From the NCBI RefSeq assembly GCF_949628265.1, contig NC_088788.1, forward strand, positions 35,264,335 to 35,328,334: a stretch of 64,000 nucleotides of DNA, given 5' to 3'. The position numbers and the translations under genes were made by a program. How positions within the stretch are numbered: position 1 is the first letter of the stretch; each line of letters starts with the position of its first letter. This DNA is from Cloeon dipterum (Eukaryota > Arthropoda > Insecta > Ephemeroptera > Baetidae). The notes below the pieces were generated by a model. It did no database searches. It saw only the letters and a list, made by a program, of their open reading frames with translations, and had not been told where the DNA came from. Below, piece by piece: positions 1-7,748 of this stretch.

Positions 1-130
1 CGCATGCTAGACACTTTTCTAAAAAAATTACACTGCTACTTAGGTAAATTTTGGCTTCAACTGAATTCTGATGGATGAGTTCATGCATTGGCAAGAAGCA
101 TTTTCGAGGATTTTGCAATATCAATCCTCT
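1..130 (+). repeat. R3 dispersed repeat fragment
   Basis: This stretch repeats a block also found at 12690-12790, at 61590-61680 and, inverted, at 35220-35290. Shared words include TTCATGCATTGGCAA and the phrase AGGATTTTGCAATATCAATC. It lies in the intron upstream of the first visible AIFM3-like exon and has no coding potential. Confidence 0.55.
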
Positions 131-272
131 TAAAACTGTGTTTCCCATATTTAATTGAAACCTGCAATCCCAGAAATAATTGCCACTAATTATTGTACCC
201 ACGACCTTATTCTTTTGATTAAAAAGCCGCAATAAAGTCAAGGTTGTGTGCAACAATTAATTTTTTTTATAG

Positions 273-2361
273 GGGCCGCTGGTGCAACTTGTGTAGAATC
301 TCTTCGTCAGGCTGGCTTCTCAGGCCGAATAATACTTCTGTGCGCTGAAGACTGCCTCCCATATGACCGACCTAAGCTGAGCAAGGCCTTGGACACTGAA
401 GCAGCCAAAATCGCTCTAAGGGATGGCAAGTTCTACCAGGTAAACTACCAAAACATCAAATTCTGTAAATAATATTTATTTGTACTTTTTGCATAATTTT
501 CAAAACAGGATAATGGAATTGATGTTCGTCTGGGGGCAGTTGTGGAAGCGGTCAACTCCGCAGAGAAGACGGTTACTATTGTCGGAGGGGAAGTCGTCAG
601 TTTTGATGCGCTTGTTGTTGCTTCAGGTTCGATGTAGGTTTTAAATTAAAAATAAATATTTCTGGACTGATATATTTGAATGAACCAGGGCGAGAGGAGT
701 GCAGAATTTGCCTGGCGGAAACTTAAAGAATATTTTCACTCTGCGAACCGTGAAAGATGCGAACCAGATTGCCAGCATTGCGAAGGACAAACGGGCTGTC
801 ATCATAGGAAACTCATTCATTGGTAAAGAAGCCTTTTTTATCAATTTTAAGTGACACTTAAAAGACGCACGATTCATGTCACCGCTGTGGATTTTCCATC
901 TGATTACGCATGTTTGTTTTATTCAGGTATGGAGGTCGCCGCATACTTGAAAGGCAAAGCAGCGTCTGTGGTAGTGGTCGGAAGGTCTTCAGCACCTTTC
1001 GAAGCAGTCTTGGGTGCCGATGTGGCTGGGGCCGTGCTTCGCCTTTTCACGGACGCGGGCATTGAACATCTTGGTGGTCGCCAGGTGTCGGCCTTTGAGC
1101 CTGATAACGTCAACCAAGAGCAGGTGTCGGGCGTTCGCCTCGATGACGGCCGCCTGCTCGACGCGGACATCGTGATTGCTGGCATTGGCGCAACGCCTTG
1201 CACTGCGTTCCTCAAGAATTCCAGTGTTGAGCTTGACAAAAATGATTGCGTCATCGTTGACCAGGTAGCGATTATTCCTCAATAACCCAAAATTTTCAGT
1301 GTTTTCTAAATTCTGGCTTAAAAAACCGGATGACGAAATGTCATAAGTCGAGGTCGAGCAAAATTCTTGCGGGGGTTAAGAGGAGTGGGGGTAAGAACCC
1401 ACTAAACTCTTCAGCTCTTTAGGGGAGGTTAAGATGAGTCTAACGGTGGTTAGTTTTTGTAATTCTGATGGTTAGAACTTTAAAGATTATTTCAAAATTC
1501 TAGAATCCCGAGCTCTTTTCCAAAATTTTAACTAGAAACAAAAATAAACAGTAGTGGCCTTTGACCTTTTGATCGAGCACATCAAATTTGGTGTCACTTC
1601 GATCGGGATTGGAGGTATCCAAAGCACAATACATGTACCTTACATTTTAAATTGCACCACAGCGAGATGAGATACTGAGGTCTCAAAGTTTTCCAAAATT
1701 ATCAGTAAACCCCATAAAAATGGATTTATAACTCAATACATTAGTCGACTGATATCTGGTGTATATTTCGTTAAGTGTGCCACTTTTTTCTCTCTGGCCC
1801 GCAACATTTTGTCAGTTTCTTCAAATTTTTATTTTTTTCGTTCCACAGAACATGCAGACCAACGTGAAAGGCATTTTCGCAGCAGGCGACGTCACGGCTG
1901 CTCCTCTGTCTCTGAACGGCGAGATGCTGGCCGCGCCAGTCAACATTGGCCACTGGCAACTGTCCCATTTCCACGGCAAGGTGGCTGGCCGCAGTGTGGC
2001 CGCCTTCTTGGCGGACCAACCCCAGGATCTGGCGGTTCTCGACGCCGTCCCCTTCTTCTGGACCATGCTCTTTGGCAAGAGCATTCGTTACGCAGGTTGG
2101 CTGAAGGATTTCCTCCCTAGATTTCTTAACTGTCAATTGTTCACAGGCTACGGGGCTGGATTTGAGGAGGTGCACCTCACAGGCGATTTGACGCAGTTGC
2201 AGTTTGTGGCGTACTACTTGAAGGGTGGAAAAGCGGTTGCCGTGGCCTCCCTCAACTCGGACCCGGTGGCCGCACAGTTTGCCGAGCACTTGTCGGGCAA
2301 GCGACCGCCCATCACCAAGGAGAAACTGCTCCAAGACCATACCTACTGGCTAAAGTTGTGA
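273..2361 (+). CDS. AIFM3: AIFM3-like apoptosis-inducing factor (5' part outside window)
   Basis: FAD/NAD(P)H-dependent oxidoreductase of the AIFM3 (AIF-like) family. Exons read as 273-439, 509-633, 689-822, 927-1264, 1849-2095 and 2147-2361, all with GT/AG borders and matching phases; the stop is TGA at 2359. The first visible residues lie in the glycine-rich FAD loop (GAAGATC), followed by LPYDRPKLSK. The second, NAD(P)H-binding loop reads VIIGNSFIGMEVAAYL, and the second FAD motif is GIFAAGDVTAAPL. A C-terminal reductase domain follows (FGKSIRYAGYGAGFEEV, VASLNSDPVAAQFAEHL). About 408 codons are visible. Vertebrate AIFM3 is about 600 residues, so the Rieske domain and start codon must lie upstream of base 1. 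In known family members the Rieske domain is followed by this two-dinucleotide fold; a mitochondrial link is family knowledge only. The fifth visible intron (2096-2146) is only 51 nt and has no in-frame stop. Confidence 0.93.
1340..1815 (+). repeat. R1 dispersed repeat in AIFM3-like intron
   Basis: This is a copy of the approximately 450-bp R1 family. Landmarks are AGGGGAGGTTAAGATGAGTC followed by TAACGGTGG, then a block with TTTGGTGTCACTTCGATCGG, then TGAGATACTGAGGTCTCAAAG. The same order of blocks recurs at 7015-7520 and, inverted, at 14430-14935 and 30525-30990. It fills most of the intron before exon 1849 and ends close to its pyrimidine tract. Confidence 0.65.
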
Positions 2362-2594
2362 AGTGTCGCACGAAAAAGTCCTCAAAGTCATTTTTTCTTT
2401 CCTTAATTTTTGTGATGGTTATTTCGATTACAGTATTGCAGCGGTGCTTAGGCTTAGGTTGTAATTGAAAAGGGTTGCAGTCTCTGATGAAAGACAAGGA
2501 TTAGTGGATTGATAGATTTATATGAGCAAGTACTTAAATGCTATTTACATCTCATCATTTTCGATATTTATATTCACAAAGCGCACATGTATAT

Positions 2595-2603
2595 TTTATT
2601 AAA
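2595..2603. terminator. Overlapping poly(A) signals of two convergent genes
   Basis: The plus strand carries ATTAAA at 2598-2603, 237 nt after the AIFM3-like stop. The minus strand carries AATAAA at 2600-2595, 116 nt after the syntaxin-17 stop. The two hexamers overlap by three bases. Use of either signal is inferred from position only. Confidence 0.45.
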
Positions 2604-2715
2604 ATGAATTGTTTAAAAACATATCAATATCCTATACATGATTTGAGATCCGATCCTGCGGTCTAAGGTATGAGAGAATTTAGCAATTTCGCCAGAAAAA
2701 AAGGCGAGATAACTG

Positions 2716-4357
2716 TCAGGATATGAATCCTACTACTGTCCGTGGCTGCACTTCAAGAGCCTTACCGCCAGTTTCGGCTTCAGTGCCTTCTTCAACTTCT
2801 TCAGTCTTGTCCTCCAGCTGTTCGGTCACGCTCGCGATTTCTTTGTCTCTCAGCATTTTTCCGCCCGTAAAACCTGATACATACATCAAAATTTGATTAA
2901 TTTCCAAGAATTTAACCTAAATTGCCTGAATTCACCAGTTGTGTAAGCCACCAATAGATGGCGCCAGTGGTTTCTTTCGATATGTTTAATAACTTAAGCT
3001 GTTGTTTCAGACTCAATCCTGCTGCTGTGCATTCTGCTTTTAGAATCATTTCTGTAGGCGTGCTGAAAACAAGAATCAGTCCAGCCCTCCGCCGTAGAAA
3101 CATCGTAAAATATTTTTATTGCAAAAAATTGTGGTTTTCACGATTCTATGGCGATTGGCGACAACCGATTTTATTTTTCAGCTCGTCATTAGAAAACACT
3201 ATTAAGTGAAGAATGCACAGTGGCAGAATTGAGTCTGAAATTGCAGCGCAAGTGCCTTAAAATCGAAAGTAAACGGTGGCGCCATCAATTGGCGGTTTCG
3301 ATCGCTCTCAGGCTTTTGTATTGAACTTACCAAGGATTCCTCCAGATAAGCCAGCAATGGCTGCCACTTTCATTCCTGCGAGCACGCCGATGGGTCCAGC
3401 GACTGCGCCGCCGATTAGGGCGCCGATCATGGGGAGCGTGACCGCCTTGGTCCGCACCGCGGCGGCCAGAATGCGGTTGCCCTCGGCCACCTCGATGGCG
3501 GCAACCTCGACATTCTGCTCGATTAACTGCACAGGTTCAGCCTGTGCATCAGCCATCTTGGAAAAGTCCCTGAAGATGAGGTTGAGGTCCTCGAAGTCCG
3601 CCTGCAGTCGGTTGTACGCGTGCAGGGTAGCTTCTTGCTTGGCCAACGCGCGCTCCTCGTCGCCCAGGCTCAGTTGCACGCGCAAAGGTGGCAGCTCGGC
3701 ATTCTCGAGAGGCCCCTCGCATGGCCAATCCTCAACAGGGCTACCGGAAGACGTCAGTCGAGGCACTGGCTTGTCAAGTTCTACAACATAGAAAATATTT
3801 TATTTGTTGGCAGACTGAAGAGATTTCCTCCACACTAAAATAAGTTTTTCTGTCAGATTTTACTCCTCAAAATGGTGTGTTAATGTCTATCTTGCTTAAA
3901 TATTCATAATTTCCCAACAAAAATAAAAATTTTAATATAATAGACATTTTAATAATATTATTAATTTGGTAACATACCAGCAAAGGCCTGGATTGCTTTT
4001 TGAATACTGTCAGTGGACTTTTGAGTTCGTCGAGCAAACTCAGGGCGATCTTCGACACAGGCCTGCGCCCTGAGCCCATCAATATCAAAGATGAGAGCTT
4101 TCAGCTGTTGCACAGCACGCGTTGCCTCCAAGTACTCTTTGTGGGCGAGCTCCCAATTGTCATTGCGTTGAAACTAATAAGAGGAAAAGGCCTTTTATCA
4201 GATGTGTTGCGTGTTGAAATGAAATAATTACCTTGAGAATGTTGAGCCTGTGCCTGTTAAGCTGATCTACGTGGAAAGGCACAGCTTCCTTGTTCAGCCT
4301 CTCGATTGGCACCTCGAGCCACTTCAGGGGCTTTTTGTCTCTTCCGTCCGCTGACAT
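2716..4357 (-). CDS. STX17: Syntaxin-17, autophagosomal Qa-SNARE
   Basis: Complete 309-residue protein in four exons (4357-4232, 4173-3978, 3780-3331, 2873-2716); human STX17 is 302 residues. The N-terminal part (LNKEAVPFHVDQLNRHRLNI) matches the family Habc region. A SNARE helix covers about residues 170-225; its likely central-layer glutamine lies in MADAQAEPV, in the position of NSQQEK in the human protein. Two glycine-rich membrane hairpin helices follow (LPMIGALIGGAVAGPIGVLA and VAAIAGLSGGILGGFTGGKM), the hallmark of STX17. The tail is acidic and ends in VVGFIS. In other animals STX17 goes to completed autophagosomes and pairs with SNAP29 and a VAMP for lysosome fusion. ATG 4357 was chosen as the only methionine in the first exon consistent with family length. 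The gene is convergent with the AIFM3-like gene and divergent from the lectin gene. Its last intron is almost entirely a fold-back element. Confidence 0.94.
2937..3327. mobile_element. FB-A fold-back MITE, copy 1 (STX17 intron 3)
   Basis: This palindromic element of about 390 bp has no ORF. The left end (AGTTGTGTAAGCCACCAATAG) is the inverted counterpart of the right end. Internal mirrored words include AATCAGTCCAGCC with TCTATGGCGATTGGCGAC, and GTGCATTCT with AGAATGCAC. A second full copy is at 32906-33320 and a nested, interrupted one at about 57190-57770. The right tip touches the splice donor of STX17 exon 3. Confidence 0.7.
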
Positions 4358-4834
4358 TTCACCTTCGACTAACAATAAAGGTCTCCTTCAGTGTGACATC
4401 ATTTTGAGCCAAGCAGGCGTTCTTCGATCAAATTTAACCCGACGTCAGATCAAGTTTCCCAGGAATGACAGGTCTTCTAAAGGTCCAGGAAACGTAGATA
4501 TAGCAAGTTCAAATCCACCAAGAGGAAGTTCTAGCGTAAAATGGGTTGGCGATTTAATACAAGCTGCCTTGTTTACAATTCCGCAGTAGGAATTAACAAT
4601 AACATTGCTGCGCGATGGCCAGTTAATTGTTCTTGTTATTCCGTCAATCAGCGCCTGGCTAGTGCGATCGTGCGGGCAAACAGCAAAGCTCGTTGCGAAC
4701 AAATTGCTTTGGCGGGAAAAGGGCGTGCAATGTGCAATGGGCTCCCTTTGGCCCCTTTGGCCATACTATTTTTCCTATTTTTAATGTGGCTACTTATAGA
4801 AACCTGGCAAAAGTGGCTCTTCGTCTTCAGCTAT
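4358..4834. other. STX17 upstream region and 5' UTR
   Basis: This is the spacer upstream of the STX17 start codon. It should contain the STX17 promoter and untranslated leader. It has moderate GC and no recognisable TATA box. An 18-bp stretch just before the ATG is open in frame but has no earlier ATG. I see no further gene. Confidence 0.4.
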
Positions 4835-5030
4835 TCGGGAGCTACTGAAATGCGCGTTGCATCAGCCAATCAGCGTTGAGAATTTTTCAAGCAAAGAATT
4901 TCTATCTTCGATTTGCGTGTTTTCAATCTAAATAAAATCTGTTTAAATCAACTTAAAGTAGATTTCTGTGATAATAAATCGATTAAACAAGTCTTGAATT
5001 ATTTACTAGAAGGCACCAAACAGTCGGTTG
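4835..5030 (+). repeat. FB-C element, single arm
   Basis: The stretch from TGCGCGTTGCATCAGCCAATCAGCG to ACCAAACAGTCGGTTGC matches, block by block, the right arm of the fold-back element at 50540-50880 (GCGTTGCGTCAGCAAATCAG, GAATTTTCGATTTGCG, ACCAAACATCGGGTTAC). The other arm is not seen, so this looks like a solo arm or a decayed copy. Confidence 0.5.
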
Positions 5031-5555
5031 CAGAATAAAGAGCGATTTAGGTTTGGGAATAGGAGAGGCATAATATTACATGCCGGCTGGGGTTCTTATG
5101 GAAGCGCGATTTGACGACTTTTGGACCTTACTTATCTCTTTTAAGGTCTCTCTAGTGGCTACTGATGAGCCGGATTATATTTTTTAAAACAACACTATAT
5201 CAAAATTAAATTAGCTAAATGTGTAAAATCGATAGTCGATTGAACACATACTTTCAAATAGATATACTCCTTAATAATATACAATCAAGTTAATATTATT
5301 TGTAATTTTGACAGATACATACGTATTAACTAAAATTTCTAAACTAAATCAGAACTCTGCCTTGGTTATTTAGCCCAGGGCCCCAAATAAAGTGAAAGAA
5401 ATGCCAAAAGGTTAAATCTGTCATAACCCTTGAACTACAAACAATTATTCTAAGTTTTATCTTGTTGTGAATCTCTCAGACTCCACGAGTCTCTTACTTA
5501 GCCAACACGTCGGAACCACATTGGTTTTTGAAACATCATATAGAGCGACAGAATT
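5031..5555. other. Intergenic spacer, lectin gene upstream region
   Basis: AT-rich spacer between the divergent STX17 and lectin genes. No ORF of note and no clear TATA/Inr pair was seen. The lectin leader probably starts in the last 100-200 bases, which are less AT-rich. Confidence 0.35.
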
Positions 5556-6399
5556 ATGTTGCTCAGAGGCGCGGCTCTTCCCGTATTGATTGCGGTTTTT
5601 ACATTATTCACTCCGCCAACAATATCCGCTCCCCCGGAAAATCAGGTACTCCTGCTCAGAAAATTTATTATCGGCTTATTTCAATATTTATTTTTTCAGA
5701 ATGCCGTTAGCAACTGTCCTAGCACAAGTGAGTTTAATCCAAATATATAAAATTTAGAGCATCGTCAAAGTTTAAATTTAAAAATATTGTTTTCGTTTCA
5801 AAGGTTTGATCAGCTCGGCAAAACTGCTGTCCAATGGCAAGAAGTACTTCTTCAAAACGAATGGGGTAACAATATTTTCCGGCTAAATTGAGCTCATCCG
5901 ATTGGATATTTAAGTGAAGTTGATTCAAAACAACACGACTTTTCAATATTTCTAAAACAACAGATGATTTTTTTAATTTAGGACTTTTTGTATTTTTAGC
6001 TGACTTGGAACAAGGCAAAGAAACATTGCGAGGACAATAAAATGCATCTGCCATCAATTAAATCTTTAGCACAGCTGGAAGAAATACACGCAACAGCCAA
6101 AGCCATCGATGGAAGTAAATTGATTTTGTGTCCGATTTTCCCAAATCAAAGTTCATGAAATTGCAGATATTTGGTGGGTAGCCGCCAACGATGTCGGACG
6201 TGGACCTGGCAACTTCAAATGGGAAAACGGGAAAGATTTGGCACTGGACAGTTCGTGGTGGAGGGAAGGACAGCCGCGATCGTATCGCACAGCAAACGAG
6301 TCTTGCGTCTTTTTCTCCACTCATTTCGATGAAAAACTGTGGGACGGCGATTGCAACTTCATTTACTACTCTGTTTGTGAGCTGAATGACGGCTGCTGA
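5556..6399 (+). CDS. Secreted single-domain C-type-lectin-like protein
   Basis: A 175-residue protein in five exons (5556-5645, 5700-5727, 5804-5865, 6000-6114, 6167-6399), phases consistent, TGA at 6397. Residues 1-24 form a signal peptide (LLRGAALPVLIAVFTLF) ending near TISA. The rest is one CTLD: an early Cys in SNCPS, YFFKTNGLTWNKAKKHCEDN, HLPSIKSLAQLEEI, WWVAANDVGRGPGNFKW in the place of the WIGL core, then ESCVFF, LWDGDCNF and YYSVCEL. Six cysteines fit the three-disulphide long form. The usual EPN or QPD sugar/calcium loop is replaced by EGQPRSY, and WND by WDGD, so classical calcium-dependent mannose or galactose binding is doubtful. Insect CTLs of this size act in haemolymph recognition or matrix; the role here is unknown. 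Exon 2 is only 28 nt, and the first intron is 54 nt without an in-frame stop. Confidence 0.88.
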
Positions 6400-7014
6400 T
6401 TTTTTCCAATGAAAATACGTCGAATGTACTCGAAACTTCTCTATACAAATTAAGCTGACAGACATATTAACAAACTCGTCACGTACGTTATTCTGCATTA
6501 AAAAAGTGATTAACAATTAACTATCTTTATTATTTCATCTGGAAAGGGGTGTCCTAATTTCCATTTCTGAGAAGCAACCCGAACAAAGATAAAAATATAG
6601 AGTACGTTTTGCATATTGGAAATTACGTTCTAGGCTTTTCAACCTGAATGCCTGTCGCGGCGCGTCACACGGTTCATTTGAACTGTCAACGGCCCACGAA
6701 AGCAAGTGCATATATATGCGGGCACTTTGATTTGTCCTGCATTAGCTGCGCATTACGTCAAAACGTGCGTAATCCAAGTTGGGAGCGAACGAGGCAAACA
6801 AACACAACAAGTGCGAGTGAACAATTGCGTGATTAAAATTCAGCGCTGCAGTCACAATAATAGCTTTCTCTCTCACTTGCTTTCTTAATTTTTCGCGCGC
6901 AATTTTTTTGTATCATTTTTTATTGTACTGAAAGTGAAAGGAAATTTGCGGGAGAAAAATAATTAGTAGCTTTTGGACACGAAATATTTCCCTGATTTTT
7001 TATTTATTTTTTAT

Positions 7015-7520
7015 TCCAATGAGGCTCGTGATCCCATGAAATCAGGAAGTGGAGAGTATAAGCACTCACTAAACCCTTCGCTCGTCAGGAGAAGTCAAGA
7101 CAAGTCTAACGGTGGGTAGAACCCGAGATTTGGAGTTGCAAATATTAAAAAAGTCGACAAAATCCATTTTTTAGAGTTTTTAAGTGGGATTTCTCGAAAT
7201 CAAAATTGAACGACACTCTGCAATTTTCACAGAAGTTCACACATAACAAAATTCTAACTTCCTTAGCTAAATTAGAAACCAAAATTAACAGACCGTGATG
7301 TAGGACATCAACTTTGGTGTTAATTGAATTGGGCTCGACGGGAGGAATCCAAAACACACCTTTAATTTTGAAATTGCACCCCGGGGAGGCTGAGGTCTCA
7401 AAGATTTCCTAAAAGTCCTATACCCATAAAATCAATATTTCTTAATAGACAAATTTCTAGTGTAAATTTCGTTGAGTCAAAACAATTTTTTCCTTCAACA
7501 TGTGACATTTTGTCAAATTT
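7015..7520 (+). repeat. R1 dispersed repeat
   Basis: Block order matches the copy at 1340-1815: AAACCCTTCGCTCGTCAGG, CAAGTCTAACGGTGGGTAGA, ACATCAACTTTGGTGTTAAT, GAGGCTGAGGTCTCAAAGAT, then a T-rich end. It has no ORF. Confidence 0.65.
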
Positions 7521-7684
7521 AAAAAAAAAAAAGCTAATTACTGTCTAAGTTAATTTACGTCGATCTCTAAAAACATAGATTTCATAGTAACTCAATTAGG
7601 TTGCAGGTATTTCACGTTGAATTTTTGCTCAAGCGTCGCCCGCTGCAGTGGTCGATGTCGTCGGTGGGGGCTGCGTCAGGTGCA

Positions 7685-7720
7685 AATATAGGCGCCTGCA
7701 GTTTCCCACGCTTCGTTAGT
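7685..7720 (+). promoter_or_regulatory. Possible TATA box and initiator
   Basis: AAATATAGG (7684-7692) lies about 28 bases before CTTCGTTAGTG. This is usual TATA-to-start spacing, and it sits some 35-60 nt upstream of the cysteine-rich protein start codon. It is a position-based guess without transcript evidence. Confidence 0.25.
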
Positions 7721-7748
7721 GTGGAAGAGAAAACGCAACAGAACGAAC

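Larger units (their letters stand above)
6400..7748. other. Spacer with lectin 3' UTR, R1 repeat and promoter of next gene
   Basis: Spacer between the two small secreted-protein genes. ATTAAA near 6497 could end the lectin transcript. The middle holds an R1 repeat (7015-7520). The last 150 bases are GC-richer and look like the promoter and leader of the cysteine-rich gene. Nothing coding was recognised. Confidence 0.4.
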
